From Thalassobius sp050633445 (GTDB lineage Bacteria; Pseudomonadota; Alphaproteobacteria; Rhodobacterales; Rhodobacteraceae): a DNA stretch of 54,526 nt. Positions within the stretch are counted from its first letter, which is position 1, and every line of letters starts with the position of its first letter. The notes beneath the pieces are model-generated. The model was not told the DNA's origin. It made no database searches and saw nothing but the letters and a program-made list of their open reading frames with translations. Positions 42,774 to 50,773 of the stretch are shown here, piece after piece. Position numbers and translations under genes: made by a program. The stretch lies in assembly GCA_050633445.1 (NCBI GenBank), contig JBOEGN010000079.1:1-54526 (forward strand), written 5' to 3'.

Positions 42774-43265
42774 CTAATAGCCTTCATCTTCTTCAAGCTG
42801 ATTGAGACGGAATTCGAGAATGCTCAACGCCACCGATTCCCAAAAGCGAAATGGAACCAACCGACGGTCGACTGAGGTTTTGGACGGTTGGTCGATTTTT
42901 TCGAAATGCCGGTTGATTGTCCGGCGTGTATTACGCCCCAGACTTTCCTCGAAAGGCACAAGCTCAATCACGTTGTACGGGTCGGCTTTATCAGTCAACA
43001 GAATGACCTTCCCTTCTGTAGAATAAGCCGTGCGCTCGCCAGAACGCTCGATCCGTGCCATATCAATTCTGGCGGCGTTCCGACCGACAGTTTCGATGAA
43101 ACCGCCGTCAGCATGCCAGTCATAGATCAGATTAGATATCTCGTCCCTGATCAGGTTCGCAGTTGGAGCCAAATTTCCCGCCTTAGCTGCTTCTTTTGCC
43201 TCTTCCGTTGGGCAACGCAGTTTTGACATGCGTGTCCCGTGAATGATAGTTCCTTTGACTTGCAT
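42774..43265 (-). CDS. hypothetical protein with palindromic upstream region
   Basis: A 163-residue soluble protein with mixed alpha/beta content and acidic end (NQLEEDEGY). Visible segments include LIRDEISNLIYDWHADGGFI and FEESLGRNTRRTINRHFEKI; I recognise no family. The ribosome site AGGAAAGGG sits inside an 18-base perfect palindrome just upstream of ATG 43265. It ends at a good terminator, so it is a single-gene unit. Confidence 0.65.
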   Translation of the reverse strand: MQVKGTIIHGTRMSKLRCPTEEAKEAAKAGNLAPTANLIRDEISNLIYDWHADGGFIETVGRNAARIDMARIERSGERTAYSTEGKVILLTDKADPYNVIELVPFEESLGRNTRRTINRHFEKIDQPSKTSVDRRLVPFRFWESVALSILEFRLNQLEEDEGY

Positions 43266-43270
43266 TTTTT

Positions 43271-43297
43271 CCCTTTCCTAGGAAAGGGAGCGCTCCC
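43271..43297. promoter_or_regulatory. two overlapping perfect palindromes upstream of 42774-43265
   Basis: CCCTTTCCTAGGAAAGGG (43271-43288) is an 18-base perfect palindrome and GGGAGCGCTCCC (43286-43297) a 12-base one, sharing three G. The first covers the ribosome-binding site of the minus-strand gene. It could be an operator or an mRNA structure that hides the ribosome site. Confidence 0.55.
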
Positions 43298-43477
43298 GGT
43301 TACCTATGCCGTGATCAGCGGCACAGGGCGGCGAAGTCAGGATTTGACTTAGCTCGCACCATCTAAAAAACGCAGAAACCCGGTGCGTTCCACGGTATTC
43401 CAAGTGCAATACCCGCGCGTGGTGGAGCTTCTTAATACGTTGATTATTATCATAAATTTGACCTTTCGTGCGTTTTC

Positions 43478-43969
43478 ATGCATACTGGGTGTATGAGCGA
43501 TGAATGTTTTTCGCTGCAATACGCAGTGGAAGTTGAGATTGACGAAGTGTCCGGGAATCTGATTCGGGAAACCTGGAGAAACGAAAAGGGTGATATTGAC
43601 CGATCGGGCGATTTACCTGCGATAACGAGTTACTGCCCGATCTCGGGACGGATCACCGAAAAAATGTGGTACCGCAATAGCAAGGGTCACCGCGAAAATC
43701 AGAAACCCGCCGTTCTTCGCTACGATGCAAAAACCGGAAAAGAATTAGTCCGTGGGTATCGAACAAACGGGCTTCCGGATCGGGAAGTGAATCAACCAAC
43801 TGCTATCTACCACACAGCCGAAGGTAAACTTCTACAACGCAGTTTTTATGTTGCCGGAAAAAAGCGCCGTACAGATGGACCTGCTTTAGAAACCTTTGAT
43901 GAAGAATCCGGTGCCCTCGAACGCCAAGAGTTCTGGATAGAAGGTCTGCCTGTTGAACCTTTTGTTTAA
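43478..43969 (+). CDS. MORN-like repeat hypothetical protein
   Basis: A 163-residue protein with several imperfect repeats of the form R-x-G-D-LPA...Y-[DR]..[ST]G-K-x-L-x-x-x-x-Y, such as GDIDRSGDLPAITSY, KPAVLRYDAKTGKELVRGY and LQRSFYVAGKKRRTDGPALE. This resembles MORN/YwqK-like antitoxin-type repeats. An ATG at 43493 (MSDECFSL) is an alternative start; neither has a clear ribosome site. It precedes the STAND gene by 48 bases in the same direction and could be its partner. Confidence 0.6.
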   Translation: MHTGCMSDECFSLQYAVEVEIDEVSGNLIRETWRNEKGDIDRSGDLPAITSYCPISGRITEKMWYRNSKGHRENQKPAVLRYDAKTGKELVRGYRTNGLPDREVNQPTAIYHTAEGKLLQRSFYVAGKKRRTDGPALETFDEESGALERQEFWIEGLPVEPFV

Positions 43970-44017
43970 TCAGACAATACTATTCCGAGGAACCCTTGAT
44001 TTTAGGGATGATATACC

Positions 44018-46804
44018 TTGGACTTCGAAGTTTTTGTAACGTGCCTTCAACTCTACTTTGAATCAGTGGGCTGCACGGAGAAAAGTATCAGGAAACCTGT
44101 TGCGGAGGTATTTGGGGATATCAAGAATATCCCAACCAAGGATCGACCTGAACTCCGGAAAGCTTGCCATTCGGTTGATGGGTTTGGCCGCATAGTTCCG
44201 GATATCGACGACTTGTTCAAAAAGTTCAAACAAGGAAATGGCCATGTCGACCATGGCTTCGCGATGTTATACCTAACGCAGCCGGGATGCCCATACCACT
44301 GGCTTCAAGCACAATTGGAACGGCAAGTTTTTGACGATGCAACAAGCTTCGGTGAAGTAGTCCAAAACTTCGAAACCGAAGCTCTAATCCGTCTTGGTCG
44401 CCTCCAACCGCGCTTGCGCGAAGCCGAGCAAGATTTTACCTACGAAAACCTGATCCTTCACTACGCCTATGATCAGCAAGACAAGATCGAGGTACTTGGG
44501 CGTAGCAAACAACAAGCCGAGTTGCGGGCTTTTCTAAAGGACGAGCGGCCATTCCTTTGGGTTCAACTCGCCGGTGCCGCGGGTCAGGGAAAAAGCCGTC
44601 TTGCCTTTGACTTGATCAGGGAGGCAAAGGAGTGGCTCGGATATGACGCGGGGTACATGAGCTCAAACGACCTGGCGGCATTTTCAGAACAATGGCAAAA
44701 CTGGCATCCACACAAGCCGCATCTCATTGTCATCGACTATGTCCACGAGCCTGGAAAAGTCATAGGTCCTCCGATGGCATTACTTGCCCATCGCTGCGAT
44801 GAGTTGAAACATCGCATACGCTTCTTGCTGCTGGAACGCCAAAGATGGGACAGGGGCGGCATTCGAAAGTACGTTTCGAAACAACACCAAGCTGGGCATT
44901 TTCAGGGCCAGAATTCCCGTCAGGGCGCTGTCGAAAGCGATTTTGAGCTTTCGAATGGGCGGGCATCTTGGTTTGAGAAGCTCGAGACTGATAAGCAGCA
45001 ACTTATAGCTAAACAGCCGCGATATTCATCTTTTGTCAAAATCAATCTTGCGCATCCAGATTATCGCTTCGGCGCGAACGGCCTAATCGAGCTGGAAGCG
45101 CTAAAACCTGATGAACTCTGCGATCTCGTGAGGCAAGTTGCGTCTCGCGAAAGCCCGGATTGTGCAGTTCCTCAAAGCGACAAAATTATTAAGGATGCTG
45201 TGGCGCGTTTTGATAGCTCGGGACGTCCTCTTTATGCGTATTTTCTTGGCATTGTTTTGGCGGACGGATCATTTGAGGCAGGTTGGAAAAGAACGGAGCT
45301 GCTTAATCGGATTCTTGAAGTATATCGAAGAAGACGATGGGCTTCGGAATTTGATGGTAGCCCACCGAAGCTGCATAGCGCCAACACAGGAGTACATCTT
45401 GCTGTGGCTGCAATAATTGTGCGAGCCATCACGTTTCAGAGCCTGAACACTTGGCCGCTCGAATCAGTGTCAGTTGGAATTGATGGTCGGAGCGCACTGG
45501 TACTAGTCGGAGCCCCACTTGGCGGAGGGTTTGGGGGGCTTGGAAGTACCATACCTGGTTTGCTGCCAGATCTACTCGGAGAGTGGTTCGTTATCTCTGT
45601 GCTCGAAGCGCAAGCGAATACAATAGCGCCGATACTTGGTTGGTGTTGGGGCTATGAGCCTGAAGGAACTAGGGCCTTTCTTCAACGAATACTACAAGAC
45701 TTTCCAGACCACGCTGTCGTAGATACGCTTTGTTCCTTCGAACCAAAATCTGCAACGGCAAAAGTTGAATATGCGACTTTGACTAAAAATCAGATGGTTT
45801 CTAAATGGCATACCAAAGGGGTTCTCGATGAAAAAGATATTTTTCTTACGAAACGCGCGAGCGAACTTGGAAATATATCCGCGCGTAGCCTGCTGAGCCA
45901 AATTGAATATCAAAGCTCATATAACAACAAATCCTCTTCGAAACAAGGATTAAGTCTGTCCGATCAGGGTTCAAACTTCGCCCTCAATGGCAGAACGTTC
46001 AACCATTTACGGCAGCCTGAAAGGAGATGTCTGTCTCGAGAAACTGATGAAACCGAAGCGCCAAATGATGCTTGGCTAGACGACGGTGAAACCAATAGTA
46101 GACTGAGAAATACGCAAAACCTTAGCTCAACGCGAGCAATCGTTGCGCTCTCAATCAGTTCCTGGCTGAAGTCCAGAGGAACTCTCATAAAATTGTCTGA
46201 CAAGTTGGAAAGGTTCGCAGCAAACGAAGGACATCCCCAGACGCTTTTTCTGATGGGTACAGACATTGAGGTGAAATCGGAGAATAAGTATCCCGATGTT
46301 TTGTCGGCAATAAAACTCTACGAAAAGGCCGCTAGCTCCGGCCATGTTGGGGCGCTTTTTGCCCTTGCCAGATTGCTGGACAAAGGGGAAGACAACGCCG
46401 CGCCAAACCCCAAAGCCGCAAACGAAGCATATTTGAAAGGGGTTGGTTTTGGGCATTTGGGTTCAATGTACTGCTTAGCGTCAAACTTGCAGAAAGGGCG
46501 CGGCGTCGTCGCGCCAGAAATATCAGAAGCTAATGACCTCTTCTGCAAGGCCGCGCGTCTTGGAGATGTTCCTTCCATGACGAAGCTTGGTGAAAACTTG
46601 CAACGAGGTTATGGTTTTAGAAGACCTGCGCCACGTTATGCGAATTCGCTTGTTTTGGATGCGGCCAAGAGAGGAAGCGCTTATTCTGCTCGAGCTTTGG
46701 GACTCAATTGCGAAAGGGGAGTTGGCTTTTGCAGGCCAAACGCACGGCAAGTCGCCGCCTTGTTCCATTTCGCGGACGAATTGGATAAAATATACCTTAG
46801 CTGA
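44018..46804 (+). CDS. STAND-type P-loop NTPase with C-terminal Sel1-like repeats
   Basis: A 928-residue protein. The N-terminal 150 residues are helical with no known motif. The NTPase core has Walker A GAAGQGKS (186-193) and Walker B PHLIVIDYV (Asp240). A long helical middle follows, then four to five Sel1/TPR-like repeats at about 760-928 (AIKLYEKAASSGHVGALFAL, EANDLFCKAARLGDVPSMTK). This NTPase-plus-repeat-sensor layout is that of STAND/NLR-like defence proteins (Avs type), though no N-terminal nuclease or other effector is recognised. TTG 44018 with AGGGAT upstream is the only reasonable start. Base use is more AT-rich than the core, suggesting transfer. Confidence 0.75.
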   Translation: MDFEVFVTCLQLYFESVGCTEKSIRKPVAEVFGDIKNIPTKDRPELRKACHSVDGFGRIVPDIDDLFKKFKQGNGHVDHGFAMLYLTQPGCPYHWLQAQLERQVFDDATSFGEVVQNFETEALIRLGRLQPRLREAEQDFTYENLILHYAYDQQDKIEVLGRSKQQAELRAFLKDERPFLWVQLAGAAGQGKSRLAFDLIREAKEWLGYDAGYMSSNDLAAFSEQWQNWHPHKPHLIVIDYVHEPGKVIGPPMALLAHRCDELKHRIRFLLLERQRWDRGGIRKYVSKQHQAGHFQGQNSRQGAVESDFELSNGRASWFEKLETDKQQLIAKQPRYSSFVKINLAHPDYRFGANGLIELEALKPDELCDLVRQVASRESPDCAVPQSDKIIKDAVARFDSSGRPLYAYFLGIVLADGSFEAGWKRTELLNRILEVYRRRRWASEFDGSPPKLHSANTGVHLAVAAIIVRAITFQSLNTWPLESVSVGIDGRSALVLVGAPLGGGFGGLGSTIPGLLPDLLGEWFVISVLEAQANTIAPILGWCWGYEPEGTRAFLQRILQDFPDHAVVDTLCSFEPKSATAKVEYATLTKNQMVSKWHTKGVLDEKDIFLTKRASELGNISARSLLSQIEYQSSYNNKSSSKQGLSLSDQGSNFALNGRTFNHLRQPERRCLSRETDETEAPNDAWLDDGETNSRLRNTQNLSSTRAIVALSISSWLKSRGTLIKLSDKLERFAANEGHPQTLFLMGTDIEVKSENKYPDVLSAIKLYEKAASSGHVGALFALARLLDKGEDNAAPNPKAANEAYLKGVGFGHLGSMYCLASNLQKGRGVVAPEISEANDLFCKAARLGDVPSMTKLGENLQRGYGFRRPAPRYANSLVLDAAKRGSAYSARALGLNCERGVGFCRPNARQVAALFHFADELDKIYLS

Positions 46805-46915
46805 TGGCTGATCTTTGATTCGGTGAGGTCAAAAACTGGACCGGTCTTGATTAGAAGCATTCTGAAGATAGTTACTGCGCTTTTTAATTTCATTTAGACA
46901 CAGACGGAGTTAAAA

Positions 46916-47521
46916 ATGGACGAAAAAGAACGGGCCTATTGGGAAGACAAGCACAAAGCACAACATAAAGAGGAGTGGGATCGTAACTGGAAACATCATC
47001 AAAATATGATAAATCAGACATCGAATAAAAGTGCTGGATGTTTTACAGATGAAATGCGTGTCAAAACACCTCACGGGTGGGTGTCAATAGCGAAATTGGG
47101 TGTAGGTGATACCGTAGAGCAAATGAACTTCGGAACTGGTGATCTGGTTCATCGACGCATCTTGCGAGTTAAGAAATATCGGAACAAGAAGATACTTAAC
47201 ATATCAGCCCAAGGTTTACATTGCACAGTGCGGACAACATGGGCGCACCCTTTTGGTACTCAACGAGGATGGGTTCTAGCATCGCAATTGAAACCGAAGC
47301 ACCGTTTGATAACTCCTTACGGGTTGTCTGGATCAGTTGTGGCAACGCCCACAATCAAGCGCCGAAGTGTGACAAATTTGGAAGTTGAGGGCAACAACAC
47401 TTTCATTGTTGAAGGTTGTTTGGTTCACGCACGATCTTACGTCGTGCTAGTTGATCTCTTGCAAAGGTGGTGCCGCTTCGAAACACCAAATAATCTCTCG
47501 TCAAAAAATCGCGCGGCGTAA
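46916..47521 (+). CDS. stand-alone Hint (intein-like) domain protein
   Basis: A 201-residue protein. A charged helical N-terminus (MDEKERAYWEDKHKAQHKEE) is followed by a Hint domain from Cys42 (GCFTDEMRVKTPHGWVSIAK). Block B is LHCTVRTTWAHPF with His111, and the C-terminal block is TNLEVEGNNTFIVEGCLVHA. The last pair is His-Ala where inteins have His-Asn, so C-terminal cleavage would be impaired while N-terminal thioester chemistry could remain. A basic/hydrophobic tail of 30 residues follows. Hint domains of this type occur in polymorphic toxins. It lies 112 bases after the STAND gene. Confidence 0.75.
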   Translation: MDEKERAYWEDKHKAQHKEEWDRNWKHHQNMINQTSNKSAGCFTDEMRVKTPHGWVSIAKLGVGDTVEQMNFGTGDLVHRRILRVKKYRNKKILNISAQGLHCTVRTTWAHPFGTQRGWVLASQLKPKHRLITPYGLSGSVVATPTIKRRSVTNLEVEGNNTFIVEGCLVHARSYVVLVDLLQRWCRFETPNNLSSKNRAA

Positions 47522-47821
47522 CACTTACTGCCATGTTCGGTTGCTACGAAATTTTGCGGGATCTTACTTGTTGAAAACAAGGCAACCGTGAAATCAAACA
47601 AATTGAGGATTGCGAGATGTGCGTTCTCTGATGGTTCACGCTGATTGCAAGATGTGTTTTGTCTGACAAAACATCTTGGCAGGGAGACCCGCTGCGCGTC
47701 TCCCGTGCACCCTCCCGGCTTTGGGGCATCGCGAGGCATTGAGCCCCGGTTGCCCCATGAAACGTATCGCCGCTTCAACTCTCAAAGCCGTCATTTAAGC
47801 AGATTGAAGCATTTTAGGCGA
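47522..47821. other. 300-base gene-free stretch with dispersed repeat
   Basis: The stretch lies between the convergent Hint and membrane-protein genes. It contains repeat copy B (47656-47708). GGCATCGCGAGGC and GAGCCCCGG near 47727-47750 are GC-rich. No gene is supported. Confidence 0.6.
47656..47708. repeat. dispersed repeat copy B
   Basis: It matches 22582-22634 at 44 of 53 positions. TTTTGTC (47657-47663) and GACAAAA (47665-47671) are a perfect inverted repeat around one base, extended by GATG/CATC with a 2-base bulge. It marks the edge of the E2-E1-JAB operon. Confidence 0.7.
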
Positions 47822-48472
47822 TCAGACATCAGAAGCGCGAGGATAGCGACTGACCTGATTCAAAGACAAAAACTGACTTACAACTTCATTGAAGTAGTGT
47901 CTGCTAAATCGCCTCATTCGCACATACAAGGGTAGCGCCAGAAGCATGACGATCATGCCCGACCATTGCCACGCATCTTCGTCACCAAGAACGAGGGTCG
48001 CACCTGCTGAAATGGCTGCGCCCGAAACCATTCCACGGCATAGCCCGTATGTTCTGTTAAACATATCGATCCGGTCTGTTCGTCCGTCTGCCAAGAGCCG
48101 AGCGTAGACTTCTCTTCTGATACCAGGCCATGTTTTGCTTGTGACCCCCGCCGCAGTACTTATGCCTGCTTCAGCGAGGTTTACACAGAACCTGTCCCAT
48201 TGCTCCGAGTGCATCGGTCTGCGTTCGTCACGCACGGCAAGATCAATTGTGCCGAAAGTTAAGAAGCCTTCAATCTGCTCGATTACATTGCCAAAGAGTT
48301 GGACGACATGGCCAACAACAAACGACACGATCAAAAATACCCCGAAGGACCCAAGATCGACGCCGTTGGTCATGACTACCGTTGCAACTTCCGGTACTAG
48401 CATTGAGATCGTCAGGGTCGGTAGGGAACCGGGGATGGCGACAGCGATAAACTCGTAAGGATCAAACTTCAA
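47822..48472 (-). CDS. four-helix membrane protein of the E2-E1-JAB operon (candidate effector)
   Basis: A 216-residue protein with two N-terminal hydrophobic helices (about 8-34 and 41-62), a soluble cytoplasmic middle (about 65-135) and two further helices (about 142-160 and 167-184). A basic RMRRFSRHYF and a helical tail end the chain. The start is TTG 48472, overlapping the upstream stop (TTGA), with GGAGGCGG about 8 bases before it. Small membrane proteins next to ubiquitin-like or CBASS-type modules often act as membrane-disrupting effectors; here that is inference. I recognise no named family. Confidence 0.7.
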   Translation of the reverse strand: MKFDPYEFIAVAIPGSLPTLTISMLVPEVATVVMTNGVDLGSFGVFLIVSFVVGHVVQLFGNVIEQIEGFLTFGTIDLAVRDERRPMHSEQWDRFCVNLAEAGISTAAGVTSKTWPGIRREVYARLLADGRTDRIDMFNRTYGLCRGMVSGAAISAGATLVLGDEDAWQWSGMIVMLLALPLYVRMRRFSRHYFNEVVSQFLSLNQVSRYPRASDV

Positions 48473-50763
48473 ATGTTGCCGCCTCCCAAGATTAGGTTCG
48501 CATCAACCGCCCCTACAATCAACATTACAATTGGCCGCTGTTGCCCACGCATGGCGCTCCGAAGCCCTTTAAGCTGATCGTTGTCAACTGGACTTGGGTC
48601 AACACTAGCGCCATCTGGATGCGTATGCCACTCGCCGATGTATACGATTTGGTCCATGGTCTTATGCCGCGCTTGATCAATCATTTCACGCAGATCGCGA
48701 ACACCACGCTCGAAAGAACTGGGTGTTCCAATACTGTCTGGTGTCGCAGGTAGTCCCGCCACAACTTCTATTCTTTTTCTGGCATGATCTACGATACCCA
48801 ACAAAACCCCACCAGTTTCATTCGGGCTTGCCACACTTCTGCGCTCACTCAGCTCGCCAATCACATCGCTTGACACGCGCGCGGTCCAACCGGCATCGAA
48901 GGCAATAATTTGAGGACCCGTGAGAGATTTTTGGATCGACGTAACCGATCCGTTTTCATCTAGGTGGTTGATAAGGATTGTGGCTTCCTTTCGCGCAACT
49001 ATCGACCCAATATGCTTTGCAGCGAGCCCTGAAAGAACTGCAGCATCCGATGAGCTTATCCGGTTGGTGGTCGCTCTGCATTGTCCGCCGCCAATCAGCG
49101 CAATGTTTGGCACCTGCAAATGATCATGGAGCCGTTCGTCACGTATGATCATACCGTAATAGATTGCTTCAAGGGCTCCCAGATCATGATCCTTGGCCTC
49201 ATCTTCGGCCACTACGACGACTGCATTCCCCATGGGGTTGAAGAACGCGCTGATTGCTCGGCTGCGATCCTCATGGTCGGACAGTTTTCGACTCGCACCT
49301 ACAGAAGCAGTCATGTCCAGAACCAACTCTGCTTCCGGAAAATGTTTCACAATCTCTTCATGCTCGGTGCTTTGCCCGAACTTGCCATGGACAGGGCTAC
49401 AATTCAGATCAGGCCGAATAGCGACCAATTGCTCTGCAAAACTAAGCGATTTTGAGCGTCCAACCTCCGAAGAACGAAGTGCGTGCCGGACCAAGTTATG
49501 CGGAGCTAGGTGATCGTCATCGACCAAGACCAACTCTGTGAATGCTCCTTCTCGAATGAGATTTGTGATGACCTGGCTACCAATTGATCCGACGCCCAGA
49601 ACAAGCCCCTTCAAAGCTAACGGATCGCGACAATTGCAATCTCGGCCTGACAGAAATGTTGCCGCAGCAGCGTCAAAAGATCTAACATGGTTCGCCTGAA
49701 AAAGGTTTATGCGGTCAAGTTTTGCCTGATCGATTTCACCGGCGGGAAGTCGTGTGGTGAAGCCGGAGTTAATATCTATGTTTGGCGGATAAAGAAGGCC
49801 AAGCCCCACCCCAACGTCACCAATGGTGCGATTTGTCAGGAGAAAGAAGCTCTCCATACGTTCCGCCGTGACGTTCGCTAGGCTCACTTCAATAAGTAGT
49901 TGAGAGTTGTATAGCAGGTGAAGGTCGTTTCCCGCCTTTTCGATCATTTCTGAAATTCGATCTAGAATGTCAGTGATCAAGTCAAAATCTGCGCCAGATA
50001 TGCTTTGTCGCAGATGTCCTAAAAGCGTGGGGGCCCGCCACATCACCCCCGCGTTTTCCACCTCCGCCTCAAGGCCAATGCCAACATAGGTGACCCACTC
50101 CTTACCATCACCAGGTGATTCCGCAATTTTTTCTGGCGGCAAGGCTTCAAAGAATTTTTTTTCTTTGTCCGTTGCTCGCAGTGATATGAAATATGGTGGG
50201 CTCCCTGACTGAGTTAATTGCCCGCGGACTTCATCGGAGATCATGACAGTGACAGGTGATGGTAGAAAGGCAAGGTCCGGCGCTTGCAAAGCATCGTTGA
50301 TATCACCAGTCGCAGTCCGATCCAGCCAGCGGTGTATCCGGTAGATGATTTCTGGACCGCTATAGTCACCACGAGCGTCATCCCATGGCCGATCGTCGAT
50401 GCAAAGTGACATCTCCGCAGATGTCTTGATCTCGACAGGTAGGCCATACGAGTGTGGTGATGAAGGAAAACCCGGCCGGAGAGGCACAACAATTGGTGGG
50501 TGCTCAGGATAAAAAAATACCGCCAGAGGCTCTACAGGCAAAATGGGATATGCAGGGTGTTGCGGTGTCGAAGTCGTGACTGTTATGGCGACAACTTCAA
50601 CACCTTCATCAACTTTGTACGCGGCATCTATTGCCGCGTCTCGACCTCCATACCGATCAACATAGTCGAAGAGAGAAGTCGCCAAGGGATGCTCCAAGTG
50701 GCTTCGATCAACCAGCTCGCCATAAATTAAATGCGGTTCTCCTTGATGTCGGCCGTCGGTCAT
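48469..50763 (-). CDS. E2-E1-JAB triple-domain ubiquitin-system-like enzyme
   Basis: A 764-residue single chain. The E2-like domain (about 1-155) has PHSYG and candidate catalytic Cys121 in EMSLCIDDRPWDD. A linker (155-380) follows. The E1/ThiF-like adenylation domain (about 383-600) has LVLGVGSIGSQV (390-396), LVLVDDDHLAPHNLVRHAL, and a possible catalytic Cys562 in GGGQCRATTN. The C-terminal JAB/JAMM peptidase has Glu649 in NETGGVLLG and the full motif His713, His715, Ser724, Asp727 (EWHTHP-x7-SPVD). It thus combines activation, conjugation and removal of a ubiquitin-like modifier or a target. It resembles CBASS Cap2 plus Cap3 fused. No ubiquitin-like gene is seen nearby. Confidence 0.88.
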   Translation of the reverse strand: MTDGRHQGEPHLIYGELVDRSHLEHPLATSLFDYVDRYGGRDAAIDAAYKVDEGVEVVAITVTTSTPQHPAYPILPVEPLAVFFYPEHPPIVVPLRPGFPSSPHSYGLPVEIKTSAEMSLCIDDRPWDDARGDYSGPEIIYRIHRWLDRTATGDINDALQAPDLAFLPSPVTVMISDEVRGQLTQSGSPPYFISLRATDKEKKFFEALPPEKIAESPGDGKEWVTYVGIGLEAEVENAGVMWRAPTLLGHLRQSISGADFDLITDILDRISEMIEKAGNDLHLLYNSQLLIEVSLANVTAERMESFFLLTNRTIGDVGVGLGLLYPPNIDINSGFTTRLPAGEIDQAKLDRINLFQANHVRSFDAAAATFLSGRDCNCRDPLALKGLVLGVGSIGSQVITNLIREGAFTELVLVDDDHLAPHNLVRHALRSSEVGRSKSLSFAEQLVAIRPDLNCSPVHGKFGQSTEHEEIVKHFPEAELVLDMTASVGASRKLSDHEDRSRAISAFFNPMGNAVVVVAEDEAKDHDLGALEAIYYGMIIRDERLHDHLQVPNIALIGGGQCRATTNRISSSDAAVLSGLAAKHIGSIVARKEATILINHLDENGSVTSIQKSLTGPQIIAFDAGWTARVSSDVIGELSERRSVASPNETGGVLLGIVDHARKRIEVVAGLPATPDSIGTPSSFERGVRDLREMIDQARHKTMDQIVYIGEWHTHPDGASVDPSPVDNDQLKGLRSAMRGQQRPIVMLIVGAVDANLILGGGNI

Positions 50764-50773
50764 TCAAGGTACC

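Noticed and set aside
46916..47521. A splicing intein interrupting a host gene
   Set aside because: There are no meaningful exteins on either side, and the C-terminal Asn is missing.
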